A stretch of DNA of 64,000 nt from Mucilaginibacter oryzae (GCF_003148845.1 NZ_QGHA01000002.1:480974-544973), one strand, 5' to 3'; positions 16,749-26,392 are shown, numbered from the stretch's first letter. Numbers and translations are program-made. Notes: generated from the letters alone by a model not told the origin.

Positions 16749-16948
16749 TGTGCGCTGTTGTATACAATACATTACAATCAAAAGTGTAGTGATGTTTTTA
16801 GAAATTAAAAATATTTCTTAATAAAATACATTTACTGGCGTTAAGAGTTAAGTATCAATGGGCTATTATATCTGGGCTGTGTTTCTTACCGATTCGCTAT
16901 CACTATAAATTGGTACATGGGCACAATATTTGTTATTTGTGAATAACT

Positions 16949-17119
16949 ATGGAGCTACAAAAACATCTGCAGATAAAACGAGAGCAATTTGAAAATAAGT
17001 TAAAGGCATTTATTAAAAACAACGCCGTAAAGGTTGGCTATTCCTATAATGATCAAAGTGTATTTCTTTGGGGAAGCGAGAGCCTCATCCGGGAATTGCA
17101 GCAAATTGCAGCCGACTAA
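16949..17119 (+). CDS. Small hypothetical protein, 56 residues
   Basis: An ATG at 16949 opens a 57-codon frame ending in TAA at 17117-17119. The product begins MELQKHLQIKREQFENKL and is helical and charged at both ends, with a central GYSYNDQSVFLWGSESL. I recognise no family. It stands alone on the plus strand, divergent from the FAD-Rieske gene and convergent with the DUF4142 gene. Codon use looks normal for the window. It has no signal peptide, cysteine or membrane segment. Real expression is plausible but unproven. Confidence 0.5.
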   Translation: MELQKHLQIKREQFENKLKAFIKNNAVKVGYSYNDQSVFLWGSESLIRELQQIAAD

Positions 17120-17130
17120 TAACGCACATT

Positions 17131-17160
17131 AAAAAAAACTCCTGTCGCCCGACAGGAGTT
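17131..17160 (-). terminator. Rho-independent terminator of the DUF4142 gene
   Basis: AACTCCTGTC (17137-17146) pairs with GACAGGAGTT (17151-17160) around a 4-base loop. In the minus direction the stem is followed by eight Ts (complement of 17131-17138), making a classic terminator just after the stop at 17174. Confidence 0.85.
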
Positions 17161-17173
17161 AAATAGAACTAAG

Positions 17174-17770
17174 CTATTTTGAAGGCAGCTGTTGTTGGAT
17201 TTTTTGGATGGCTGTGAGATGCTTTCTAAGCACTGGTAATGTTTTATCTATCAACTCGCCCATTTCCGGATATTTAACTTTTTTTCTTGCATCCTCAAAT
17301 TCCCGGATATCTTCCTGATGATCTTTTACCATCGCCGAAACATAAGCAGCATCGAATGCTGAACCGGACAATTTTTCCAGTTGTTCTTTCAATTTCTTTT
17401 CTTCACCGCCGATGGAGTCGGGGAGGGTGATCTCTTTACTTTTGGCCAGTTCCTTCAGTTCCATATTAGCCATGGTATGGTCGTTCACCATCATTGCCCC
17501 GAATGCCTTTACCTGGGCATTCGCTGCTTTTTGCTGTGCCAGCTTTCCAAGCTCAACCTCGGTTAATCCGCCGTTGGCCGCGTTTACGGAAAACTCTGCA
17601 TCCGCACCGCTTAACGCCCTGCCGCCTGTTTCGGTATTTTTGTTGTTGACGGAATCGTATTTACTGTTAACGCTGTCAGCCTGTTCTTTGCTATCTTTTG
17701 GAGCGCCATTGCATGCTGCAGTCAGGGCGGCAACACAAAACATGGGTATCAATCGCTTGAAATTTTTCAT
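17174..17770 (-). CDS. DUF4142 lipoprotein
   Basis: The 198-residue product (ATG at 17770; upstream codons are not convincing) has a lipoprotein signal with lipobox LTAAC (C20), then a low-complexity linker rich in S, D, N and K. A four-helix DUF4142 domain follows from about 60 (FSVNAANGGLTEVELGKLAQ, then MVNDHTMANMELKELA and MVKDHQEDIREFE). The paired HD/HQ positions in the helices recall ferritin-like bundles, to which DUF4142 is related. It is anchored in the envelope. Neighbours suggest a role in stress survival, but its activity is not known. A terminator follows directly. Confidence 0.9.
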   Translation of the reverse strand: MKNFKRLIPMFCVAALTAACNGAPKDSKEQADSVNSKYDSVNNKNTETGGRALSGADAEFSVNAANGGLTEVELGKLAQQKAANAQVKAFGAMMVNDHTMANMELKELAKSKEITLPDSIGGEEKKLKEQLEKLSGSAFDAAYVSAMVKDHQEDIREFEDARKKVKYPEMGELIDKTLPVLRKHLTAIQKIQQQLPSK

Positions 17771-17939
17771 GTTCAATAAAGTTATTGATGTTATATTAAG
17801 TAATCGGACAGAAACGCGTTGTAGTAATAGCTGCATTTCAGTCTCAACAAATCCAATAAAGCCATTTTACCACCGGTAATACTGATGATAAAATGGCGTA
17901 GTTAAAGTTTTAGATTGGATTTAATAGTCTGATAGCCGG

Positions 17940-18884
17940 TTATGCTTCAGTTGCTGCCGGGTATGTGCTCCATTGCGAAAGGCCATCAGGTTCAGCACTT
18001 TTTACCTCATTGCTTTTCAGGTCACTCATGTCTTTGTTGAGCTTTTCGGTTGCCTTTAGCTCTTTTGTAAAATTTTCGGAAGTGTTGGCTTGGCCTTCGG
18101 TTTCTTTTACCTGTTGCAGGGGATTTTCTACATAAATCCATTCCTTTCCTAAGCCAGGCATTTCGCCTTCATTCCACGGCCCCCTTACACTACCTTCAGA
18201 TAAATTGTAGGCCTGCTGCGTATAACGCGGATCTGCAGCCAGTACGCCCGGCGGGAAATTAGGTTGTATGTCAAGCAGGGCAGCCTCAAACATTTTGTAA
18301 TGAGCAACTTCGCGGGTCATTAAAAAAGATAGCGTTTCGTGTATGTAAGGGTCATCGGTAAACTTCATCAAGTGTTCGTATACCAGCTTAGCTCTCGATT
18401 CGGATGCCAGGTTGCTGCGCAGGTCTACAGTAAGGTCTCCGTTAGAGTGAATGTAAGACGCGCACCACGGAATACCCTGGCTGTTGCGCGGGGTAACACC
18501 ACCGCCGGTAATAACGCCAAATTGCGGATTGGCAAAAACGGCCTGGTGAATGATATCCTCTTTAGCAGCCTTCCCGTTCATTACCTGCATGATCTCCGAA
18601 GTATCGGCGGCATTTTTTAGCTCCCCGTTTACCCCTTTTAACAGCATTTGGATGGTAGCGCCTACAATTTCAAGATGGCTGAACTCTTCCGTAGCGATAT
18701 CCATCAGCATATCGTATTTATCGGGATGAGGCATTTTGGCGCCAAAGGCCTGGGTAAAGTACTGCATGGCAGCAGCAAGCTCTCCGTTTTCACCGCCGAA
18801 TTGTTCCAGTAACAGGTTCGCAAACCTCGGATCAGGACGTGAAACGCGTGCGTTAAATTGTAATTCTTTTACGTGATAAAACAT
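17940..18884 (-). CDS. Manganese catalase (non-haem)
   Basis: The 314-residue protein breaks down hydrogen peroxide with a di-manganese centre. Metal ligands of the four-helix bundle can be seen: E35 (GELAAAMQYF), E66/E67 with H70 (DIATEEFSHLE), and the second E-x2-H in FLMTREVAHYKMFE. The C-terminal tail after about residue 265 is rich in E, K and S and is probably disordered. The leader bases ATCTACCATTATG are shared with the DUF892 start at 13868. It is transcribed with, or next to, the DUF4142 gene (170 bases between). Confidence 0.95.
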   Translation of the reverse strand: MFYHVKELQFNARVSRPDPRFANLLLEQFGGENGELAAAMQYFTQAFGAKMPHPDKYDMLMDIATEEFSHLEIVGATIQMLLKGVNGELKNAADTSEIMQVMNGKAAKEDIIHQAVFANPQFGVITGGGVTPRNSQGIPWCASYIHSNGDLTVDLRSNLASESRAKLVYEHLMKFTDDPYIHETLSFLMTREVAHYKMFEAALLDIQPNFPPGVLAADPRYTQQAYNLSEGSVRGPWNEGEMPGLGKEWIYVENPLQQVKETEGQANTSENFTKELKATEKLNKDMSDLKSNEVKSAEPDGLSQWSTYPAATEA

Positions 18885-19259
18885 AATGGTAGATGTTTAA
18901 GTGAAACTATACGTTTACAACCATTCGGTGTTTTGTTTGTTTTTTAATTAAAAAATTTATTTACAATGAAATTTAGAGATACCCGGTTTTTACATCGATC
19001 ATAGAAGATACCCAGGCGAACTCATCGTGCAATACGCGTTCAACAGTTATTATACCGCATTCATGAATTTAGCCAAAGTTAAACGGGGGGCTTTTTCATT
19101 GCTAAAAGCGAATTGCCGCTATGGTGTACGGTGTAATTAGTAACTTGCTATGCGTTCTGCCTATTTAATCCCCGTTTAATAAAGGTTAACCGTGATAGTT
19201 TTATATAAATTTAACGGTATAATAAAATTTATATAATTTTAAATTCGATTAATTAAACA
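18885..19259. other. Divergent spacer between Mn catalase and the PUL 1 sigma gene
   Basis: This AT-rich stretch must hold the promoters for both sides. No strong TAnnTTTG box was found; TAAATTTA at 19206-19213 is one base off. A short minus-strand frame ending in TAA near 18977 reads like peptide but has no good start, and I do not call it a gene. Confidence 0.5.
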
Positions 19260-19862
19260 TTGCCAATTCGACCAATCCATAATGAAAGCGAGATCCTCAG
19301 CAAAATTTCTGCTGGAGATGCAAGGGCATTTACCTGCCTGTTCGATTTTTATTACCGGCACCTGGGGCAGTATGTGTACAGATTAACCGAATCGCTTGAT
19401 GCTACCGAAGAGATTGTGCAGGATGTTTTCGTTAAGATCTGGTCGGGCAGGGAAAATCTTCAGCAGATAGATAGTTTTACAAATTATCTTTTCATTATTA
19501 CCCGCAACAAAACTTACCGTTTTTTAAAGGAGAAGGCCCTGGCGCATACCAGGCAGCAGCAATATGAACAGCAGTACCAGGAAGAATGCTGTTTCCAGGA
19601 CGAAACCAGCACAGAAGAGGATTTTTCCCGTATGATAGATGAGTTGATAGAGAAGTTGCCTCCCCAGCAACGAAAGGTTTATGAACTAAGTAAGATAAAC
19701 CATTTAAAATACGGCGAAATTGCGGCTTTACTATCCATCTCTCCCGAGACGGTGAAGAAACATATTGTAGCAGCTAATAAATTCATCAAAAACAGTATTT
19801 CTGAGAAGAACGATCACCTCTTTCTGCTCTTTTTTATGGTTTACGCTCATTTTTTAAAATAA
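19260..19862 (+). CDS. ECF RNA polymerase sigma factor of PUL 1
   Basis: The 200-residue protein has sigma region 2 (about residues 20-85, LFDFYYRHLGQYVYRLT, then DATEEIVQDVFVKIW) and region 4 (about 130-180, IEKLPPQQRKVYELSK, then GEIAALLSISPETVKKH). It has no ATG near the N-terminus: the frame has a stop just upstream of 19260, so a TTG at 19260 is used. With FecR and a SusC that carries an STN domain it forms a classical trans-envelope signalling system: substrate binding at the outer membrane releases this sigma factor. It should turn on the SusCD operon. Confidence 0.93.
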   Translation: MPIRPIHNESEILSKISAGDARAFTCLFDFYYRHLGQYVYRLTESLDATEEIVQDVFVKIWSGRENLQQIDSFTNYLFIITRNKTYRFLKEKALAHTRQQQYEQQYQEECCFQDETSTEEDFSRMIDELIEKLPPQQRKVYELSKINHLKYGEIAALLSISPETVKKHIVAANKFIKNSISEKNDHLFLLFFMVYAHFLK

Positions 19863-19937
19863 AATATTTTTTTTCTTTTTTCTGACTACCCCTTTTTTTA
19901 TCGTTTTGACTCTTTAGTAGCAGAAGAGAGAAAAAAG

Positions 19938-21125
19938 ATGTCTGAAAGATTAAACTACTTATTCCACCAATATTTTAACAAGACTGAAACCCCGGCAGAG
20001 CGCGACGAATTGATGCGGTTGATCAACACGCCCGGCTCTGAATTCGAGGTTCAGTCGCTGATGGAGGAAGTGTTTACATCTGAGCACTTTGATATCGATC
20101 CGTTCGCGCCGGGTACCCGGGAGCGAATGCTAAATACTGTGTTTGAAGGCACAGTAGAAAACACGGTTGAAGAAAGGATTATCCCTTTAACTCAACGGCT
20201 CAATAAAATTATATATATAGCTGCCGCCGCGGTGTTGGTTCTGGCATTATCATTAGGCATATATCAATACCGGTCACAAAAAAATAAGGAGGCCCTGGCT
20301 GCTACCAGGCCGCAGCCAGATGTAAAACCCGGGGGCAATAAGGCTGTTCTGACCTTGGCCAACGGCGCTAAAATTGAACTGAACGACGCGAAAAACGGTA
20401 AGCTTGTACAGCAGGGTAACACGGCAGTTGTTAAGCTTGCCAATGGCAGCGTTGCTTATGTGGCCGGAAACCAGTCGGCCGGCACTTCAATGATCAACAC
20501 CATGAGTACGCCGCGCGGGGGACAATACAGGTTGCAGTTGCCCGATGGTACCATAGTAATGCTTAACGCTGAATCATCTGTTTCCTATCCAACAGCATTT
20601 ACCGGCAAAATAAGAAATGTAAGCATCACCGGCGAGGCTTATTTTGAAGTTGCTAAAGATAAGAAGATGCCTTTTATTGTAACCTTCGGAAAACAGAAGG
20701 TAGAAGTATTGGGGACGCATTTTGATATCCGCGCTTATAATGAGCAGCCTGGTAAAACTACGCTATTAGAAGGCTCCGTAAAAATATCTAACGGAAGCCA
20801 AAAACAATTACTGGTGCCGGGGCAGCAGGCGGTTTACAACACCGGCGCTCAAAAGTTTGACATCAAGGCTGTTGATACAGACGATATCGTGGCCTGGAAA
20901 AATGGCTTGTTTGTTTTTGACAATACAGAACTTGACCAGGTGATGCTTGAATTGGCCAGGTGGTACGATATAGATATTGAGTATAAAGGCGTTAAACCTC
21001 AGCTTAACTTTACGGGACTGGTTAAAAAGAATATCCCATTATCAAAAGCGCTGAAGATATTAGAAACAACCGGTGGTATTAAGTTTACCATTGCTGCCAA
21101 TAAAGTGATTATCGAGAAAAAATAG
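19938..21125 (+). CDS. FecR-family anti-sigma factor of PUL 1
   Basis: The 395-residue protein has a short cytoplasmic N-terminal part with a sigma-binding helix (to about residue 85), one membrane segment (IIYIAAAAVLVLALSLGIYQY) and a periplasmic FecR domain (about 190-290, STPRGGQYRLQLPDGT, VWLN-like MLNAESS). The C-terminal DUF4974 domain (about 310-395, LPFVFDNTELDQVM-type) contacts the STN domain of SusC. A purine-rich leader (AGAAGAGAGAAAAAAG) precedes the ATG. It follows the sigma gene by 75 bases. Confidence 0.95.
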   Translation: MSERLNYLFHQYFNKTETPAERDELMRLINTPGSEFEVQSLMEEVFTSEHFDIDPFAPGTRERMLNTVFEGTVENTVEERIIPLTQRLNKIIYIAAAAVLVLALSLGIYQYRSQKNKEALAATRPQPDVKPGGNKAVLTLANGAKIELNDAKNGKLVQQGNTAVVKLANGSVAYVAGNQSAGTSMINTMSTPRGGQYRLQLPDGTIVMLNAESSVSYPTAFTGKIRNVSITGEAYFEVAKDKKMPFIVTFGKQKVEVLGTHFDIRAYNEQPGKTTLLEGSVKISNGSQKQLLVPGQQAVYNTGAQKFDIKAVDTDDIVAWKNGLFVFDNTELDQVMLELARWYDIDIEYKGVKPQLNFTGLVKKNIPLSKALKILETTGGIKFTIAANKVIIEKK

Positions 21126-21215
21126 CTATAAACCAATTATTAAATTTAAATGCAAAATATGGATAAATAAACGCTTACTACTTCAGCGGTAATCCCATAA
21201 AAAAGCCCTCCCGGA

Positions 21216-21240
21216 TTCCGGCCGGAAAGGCAGTATGCCT
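21216..21240. repeat. Perfect palindrome and small hairpin between FecR and SusC
   Basis: TTCCGGCCGGAA (21216-21227) is a perfect 12-base palindrome, followed directly by AGGCA-GTA-TGCCT (21228-21240), a perfect 5-bp hairpin. No T-run follows. It could be an mRNA-processing or attenuation site, or an operator. Confidence 0.35.
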
Positions 21241-21299
21241 GGATTAACCCAAATTTCAAATTAGACTCTGATTTAAACTTAACCCAAACATTCAAATGT

Positions 21300-24200
21300 A
21301 TGAAACTACTCTTGCATTCTAAAATTCCTGTGCCTGTTCCGCACGGAGAATGTGACTACCAACAACAAAGAAATTACTTAAAACTGGTACTAAGGACGAT
21401 GAAGATCACGGGCTTACTCATTTTCTTGCTGGCTATGCAGCTTAGCGCCCGTACCATGGCGCAAAAAGTTAGCATCACCAAGGAAAACAGCGAGTTGAAA
21501 TCGGTTTTAAAAGAACTGCACAAACGCACAGGTTACTTATTCATTTTTAATAACGCGGTTATGCTTAAGGCCAAGCCGGTAACCATTAATGTGGTGAACA
21601 CCGAGCTTAGCCAGGTACTGGTGCAGATATTTAAAGATCAGCCTTTAACTTACGAACTTGATGATAATACCATTATTATTAAAGAGCGTACAGCACCCAA
21701 ACCACAGGATAAAGAAGATGATCAGGCGCCTTTACCAAAAAAAATAACGGGAAAGGTTACAGATAGTAAAGGTAACCCCATTCCTGGAGTAACGGTTATG
21801 GTGAAAGGCGGTCAGGCAGCGGTATCAACCCTTGCCGACGGATCGTTTACTATCAATGCAAATAAGGGAGAGATTTTGCAATTCCGTTTTCTTGGTTTCG
21901 AAACCAAAGAAGTATTGGTTGACGAGCAAACAACGCTGAATGTTACGCTTACAGAGGCTTCGAAAGGTTTAAGCGAAGTGGTGGTAATTGGTTATGGTAA
22001 TGCCACCAGGGCAACTTTAAGTAGTGCCGTATCTACCGTAAGCAATAAAGATCTGAATAAAGGCGCTATTACCGATGTGGGCCAGTTATTACAGGGTAAG
22101 GTTCCCGGATTGAACATCACTGCCAGCGGTGACCCTAATAAACCGGCTGCAGTTGTTTTACGTGGAGCATCAACCATAAACAGTTCGCAGGGGCCGTTTT
22201 ACGTTGTTGACGGTGTTCCGGGCGTTGATATCGCAACCATCGCGCCTGATGATATCGCTACCATTGACGTATTGAAAGACGCCGCGGCTACCGCTATTTA
22301 TGGTAACAGGGCGGCTAACGGTGTGATCATGGTTACCACTAAAAAAGGTAAAAAAGGACAGTTGGCAATAGCGTATAACGGTTATGTAGGCGCCGAAAAA
22401 GTAGCTAATCAACTTGACATGATGAATGCTACTGAATTGAGAAGTTTTCTGAAAGCCAATAATCAGGCGCCTTCATCTGCCGACGACAAAGGCGCTAACA
22501 CCGATTGGCAAAAAGCTATTGAACGTAACACGGCTATATCGCACAATCATAATATATCTATTAGTGGCGGAACCGATCATAGCAGCTATTACGCCAGCGT
22601 TAATTACGTGAAAAAAGACGGTATTATTGCCAACACCGGTTTAGAGCGTGTAATTGGCCGTATGGCCCTAACACAAAGCGCTTTTGATGATAAACTGAAA
22701 TTCAACCTTTCGGTAACCAATTCAAACAGCGATGCTAATGATGTGCCTTACCGCAACGTGATCCTGCTGCAGTCGGCCCTTTTCCTGCCTTTTTCGCCTG
22801 TAAAAAATGCCGATGGCAGTTATTTTGAAAACCCGACAACGCAAAACTATTACAACCCGGTTGCTATGCTCAACAACAGCGTGAGCGATACTAAATATAA
22901 CAACCTGGTAGCCGCGTTCAATACCCAGCTCAAACTTCCTTTTGGCTTAACTTACAACTTAAATTTATCCTATCTAAAAACCAATACCTTACACGGAGAA
23001 TATTATACCTCTTATTATACTTCGCATTATAATGGCCTGTATGATAACCCTGATCCCGGTTTAGGATACCACTCTCAGCAAACGTTTGGCACAAACGGGC
23101 AGGCTACCAGGAGCGCGTTGCAAACAGTGAATAAAATTTTAGAAACCTATTTTAACTGGGATAAAAAGATCGGCAACCACTCCATTAACGCGGTATTAGG
23201 CTATTCATGGCAAAACAATACTATTGGCGATGGTTTCCAGGTAACTACATCCAACTTCCCGGTTGATAATGTTAGCTACAATAACCTCGCTTTGAGTAAC
23301 CCTTACGCGATATCCGGTTTCCAGGTTAACTTTGGTCCGGACGGTGTGTTCCAGGAAACAAGGTTGATATCTGATTTTGCCAGGTTAAACTATAATTACA
23401 ACGAAAAATACCTGTTACAGGCATCAGTAAGGCGCGACGGCAGCTCTGTTTTCGGTAAAGATCATCAGTGGGGATATTTCCCATCTGTAGGCGCTGCCTG
23501 GCGCATAAGCCAGGAAGGCTTTATGAAAGAAAGCAACGCTGTAAATGATCTAAAACTGCGCGCCAGCTACGGTATCACCGGTAACTCATCGGGTTTTAAC
23601 GCTTATACAGCGCAAGCCATTTCAGGTACCCTTGGTACTTTTTACAGTAACGGTAATTACATTAACGCGTTGGGCGCCACACAGGCAGCCAACACAAACC
23701 TGCAATGGGAAAAAACATCCACTGCCAACCTTGGTTTAGATTTTGAACTGTTTAAAGGAAAGGTGAGCGGCTCGCTTGAGGTGTACAACAAAAAAACCAC
23801 CGGTATGATCTTCTCTTATGCGGTTGATCCTGTGCTGGTACCAACAGGCAGTATCGTGGCTAACGGCGGCAGTATGACCAATAAAGGTATTGAGCTATCA
23901 GTTAGCACCACGCCTGTACGCACACCAAATTTCCGGTGGTCAACCTCAGTTAACCTTGCGCATAATAAAAACGTGATCAATAGCTTATCTAACCCGCTGT
24001 TTTCCGGGGGCGATTCGGTGTTGTACTCCTTCCCTGAAGGCGCAGGCCAGTCAAGCCACTCATTACAGATCTTAAAATCAGGCAAACCGTTAGGCGAATT
24101 CTTTTCGCTTCAGTATGCCGGTAAAAATGCTGACGGCGTTTCGCAATTTGTGGGAGCCGATGGCAAACTGACAACCTCGCCAACAATAGGTACAGATTAT

Positions 24201-24671
24201 CACTATTTGGGCAGTGCCCAGCCCAAACTGCTGTTAGGCTGGTCGAACGATTTTCATTATAAAAATTTCGATCTGAATATATTTTTCAGGGGAGTATTTG
24301 GCAACAAGATTTTTGATGCCACCCGTGCCGATCTCTTCAGACCTAATACAGCGCAATACACCAACATCCTGAAGGATGCCGCCGGCGAATCGGCAGCAGA
24401 TTATAACGCTTATCTGTATTCGTCGCGTTTTGTGGAAAGCGGAAGTTACCTGCGTTTAGATAACGCAACCCTGGCCTATAATTTTAAACTGACCAGTAAA
24501 TACATCAAGGCTTTCAGGATTTATACTTCGGCCAACAACGTCTTTATCATAACCAAGTATAAAGGTGTTGATCCGGAAATTAACCAGGGCGGCATTTCTC
24601 CTGGTGTAGATTACAATAACTTTTATCCCAAAACCAGGACACTGCTGGTAGGGGCTAACGTAACTTTTTAG
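21300..24671 (+). CDS. SusC-type TonB-dependent outer-membrane transporter with STN domain
   Basis: The 1123-residue protein has a long N-terminal leader with a hydrophobic core near residues 35-55, then an STN domain (about 60-125, ELKSVLKELHKRTGYLF). A CarboxypepD_reg-like domain (about 150-225) precedes the plug with the SusC hallmark VVVIGYG and the barrel ending in VGANVTF. It imports oligosaccharides released by the surface enzymes. The STN domain links it to FecR signalling. It sits 24 bases before susD. The first 30 residues precede a second possible start at the internal MKITGLL, which could be the true signal peptide start. Confidence 0.96.
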   Translation: MKLLLHSKIPVPVPHGECDYQQQRNYLKLVLRTMKITGLLIFLLAMQLSARTMAQKVSITKENSELKSVLKELHKRTGYLFIFNNAVMLKAKPVTINVVNTELSQVLVQIFKDQPLTYELDDNTIIIKERTAPKPQDKEDDQAPLPKKITGKVTDSKGNPIPGVTVMVKGGQAAVSTLADGSFTINANKGEILQFRFLGFETKEVLVDEQTTLNVTLTEASKGLSEVVVIGYGNATRATLSSAVSTVSNKDLNKGAITDVGQLLQGKVPGLNITASGDPNKPAAVVLRGASTINSSQGPFYVVDGVPGVDIATIAPDDIATIDVLKDAAATAIYGNRAANGVIMVTTKKGKKGQLAIAYNGYVGAEKVANQLDMMNATELRSFLKANNQAPSSADDKGANTDWQKAIERNTAISHNHNISISGGTDHSSYYASVNYVKKDGIIANTGLERVIGRMALTQSAFDDKLKFNLSVTNSNSDANDVPYRNVILLQSALFLPFSPVKNADGSYFENPTTQNYYNPVAMLNNSVSDTKYNNLVAAFNTQLKLPFGLTYNLNLSYLKTNTLHGEYYTSYYTSHYNGLYDNPDPGLGYHSQQTFGTNGQATRSALQTVNKILETYFNWDKKIGNHSINAVLGYSWQNNTIGDGFQVTTSNFPVDNVSYNNLALSNPYAISGFQVNFGPDGVFQETRLISDFARLNYNYNEKYLLQASVRRDGSSVFGKDHQWGYFPSVGAAWRISQEGFMKESNAVNDLKLRASYGITGNSSGFNAYTAQAISGTLGTFYSNGNYINALGATQAANTNLQWEKTSTANLGLDFELFKGKVSGSLEVYNKKTTGMIFSYAVDPVLVPTGSIVANGGSMTNKGIELSVSTTPVRTPNFRWSTSVNLAHNKNVINSLSNPLFSGGDSVLYSFPEGAGQSSHSLQILKSGKPLGEFFSLQYAGKNADGVSQFVGADGKLTTSPTIGTDYHYLGSAQPKLLLGWSNDFHYKNFDLNIFFRGVFGNKIFDATRADLFRPNTAQYTNILKDAAGESAADYNAYLYSSRFVESGSYLRLDNATLAYNFKLTSKYIKAFRIYTSANNVFIITKYKGVDPEINQGGISPGVDYNNFYPKTRTLLVGANVTF

Positions 24672-24695
24672 GTTTAACCAGTTAAAAGAATTATC

Positions 24696-26312
24696 ATGAA
24701 CAGAATATTAAAAAGCATTGGCTTTTGCGCTATACTCATGTCAGGTTTTACATCGTGCCAAAAAGTATCGGTACCCGTAAAAACAGAATTAACCTCAGAT
24801 GTTTTCCCTCAAAATACAGCGCAATACGCGCAGGCGGCCGGCCCGGTGTATGTGGCTTTGAGGGGTAATATATCGGTTGAGCACTTTTTTATGCAGTCTG
24901 CCACTACTGATGAGGTGATCTTCCCGGCTTACGGCGGTAACTGGTATAACGGGGGCGAATATCAGCAGTTACACTACCATACCTGGACAAAAGATCACCC
25001 CGGTGTAGGCGGTGAGTGGACCTGGACATCGACCATCATCGGCCTCGCTAACCAAACCCTGGCAACCCTGCAGGCGGTAGAACCGGAAGGAGCAGCCAAG
25101 CAGCAGGACCTGGCCGAGTTAAGGGCAGTAAGGGCGCTGGCTTACTTTTACCAGATGGATAGCTTTGGCAATGTGCCAATAGTAACCGTTGCGGGCGACT
25201 ACGCGCAGCACCCTAACAAAAGCCGCACTGAAGTTTTCAACTTTATCGAATCGGAACTCAAAGCCGCGTTACCGGCGCTAAGCAGCACTACAGGGCAAAC
25301 TACCTACGGCAGGCCCACTAAATATATGGCTTATGCACTGCTTGCCAAAATGTACCTGAACGCCGAATATTACACCGGCACCAAACGTTATGATGATTGC
25401 ATCGCGGCCTGCGATAACGTGATCAGCTCAGGTGCGTACCACCTCGAACCGAGGAGCACCTATCTGAAAATGTTTTACCCCAACAACGGCCCGCAAACCG
25501 CCGAGTTCATATTCGCGATACCGTTTGACCCTTCGGCAAGTAATACGCTGCCTTTCAGGAGCCAGAACCTTCACCAGCGGTATGACCTGCCAAGGCGATT
25601 GGTGAACAAATACAAGGTTAATTTTACACCGGATGGCGCTATCAGCACTTTGCCATCGTATTATGCCAATTTTAATGATGTAAACGATATCAGGAATAAG
25701 CAATGGTTAACCGGTAAGCAATATCAGTTTGACGGCATAACCCCCGTAACTTATACCACTACCAACCAAAGCTACGACCAGTTTTATAAAGGGAGCGACC
25801 CTAACGGTTCTATAACCTACCAGGTTGAGTTAACACCAAACATTGTTTTAAGACAGGACGTTGGCACTTTTGATGTGGGTAACGATGAAATAGGCTGGAA
25901 TATGGGTTACCACAACCTTAAGTTTTACCCGGATTCAACATCGCTGAACAGGAATATGAAAAATGATATCCCGGTTTTCCGTTATTCGGATATCCTGCTG
26001 ATGAAGGCCGAGGCAATTTTAAGGGGCGGCGCGCCAACCCAAGGGCAAACCGCGCTTACATTGGTTAACATGCTGCGCGCCGAGCGCACTACGTCACCAG
26101 CATGGACTTCGGTAACGCTGGATGATCTTTATGCCGAACGTTGCCGGGAGTTTGCCTGGGAATCATGGCACAGGAATGATATGATCAGGTTTGGAAAGTA
26201 TGAAACATCCTGGGGCTTCAAAACAGATGCCAACCCGGCCCACCGTATTTTCCCTATACCTACAGCAGCCATGCAGCTAAACAAGGCGCTTGTTCAAAAC
26301 CCGGGTTACTGA
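24696..26312 (+). CDS. SusD-type surface glycan-binding lipoprotein
   Basis: The 538-residue protein has a lipoprotein signal ending in GFTSC (C21) and the usual tetratricopeptide-like alpha-helical body: RALAYFYQMDSFGNVP, YGRPTKYMAYALLAKMYLNAEYY, and the C-terminal RxEFAWESWHRNDMIRFG region. It sits on top of the partner SusC as a lid and binds the polysaccharide. The PFLFDxK-like ending found in most members is present as IFPIPTAAMQLNKALVQNP. It is 24 bases after susC and is followed by the catabolic genes. Confidence 0.96.
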   Translation: MNRILKSIGFCAILMSGFTSCQKVSVPVKTELTSDVFPQNTAQYAQAAGPVYVALRGNISVEHFFMQSATTDEVIFPAYGGNWYNGGEYQQLHYHTWTKDHPGVGGEWTWTSTIIGLANQTLATLQAVEPEGAAKQQDLAELRAVRALAYFYQMDSFGNVPIVTVAGDYAQHPNKSRTEVFNFIESELKAALPALSSTTGQTTYGRPTKYMAYALLAKMYLNAEYYTGTKRYDDCIAACDNVISSGAYHLEPRSTYLKMFYPNNGPQTAEFIFAIPFDPSASNTLPFRSQNLHQRYDLPRRLVNKYKVNFTPDGAISTLPSYYANFNDVNDIRNKQWLTGKQYQFDGITPVTYTTTNQSYDQFYKGSDPNGSITYQVELTPNIVLRQDVGTFDVGNDEIGWNMGYHNLKFYPDSTSLNRNMKNDIPVFRYSDILLMKAEAILRGGAPTQGQTALTLVNMLRAERTTSPAWTSVTLDDLYAERCREFAWESWHRNDMIRFGKYETSWGFKTDANPAHRIFPIPTAAMQLNKALVQNPGY

Positions 26313-26392
26313 TTGATTATTTGATTAAAGCGGCGGCGGGTAAAATATACCGTCGCCCTTGTTTTTCAATTTGTAACAGTATATATTTTGCC

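Noticed and set aside
18977-19075. Minus-strand frame whose end reads like a real peptide (HDEFAWVSSMIDVKTGYL)
   Set aside because: It has no good start codon, an upstream stop is close and it is shorter than 35 residues; it may be a remnant, but I cannot support it.
26321-26392. Upstream TTG extension of the GH28 gene
   Set aside because: It would put 24 residues before a normal signal peptide; ATG 26393 fits better.
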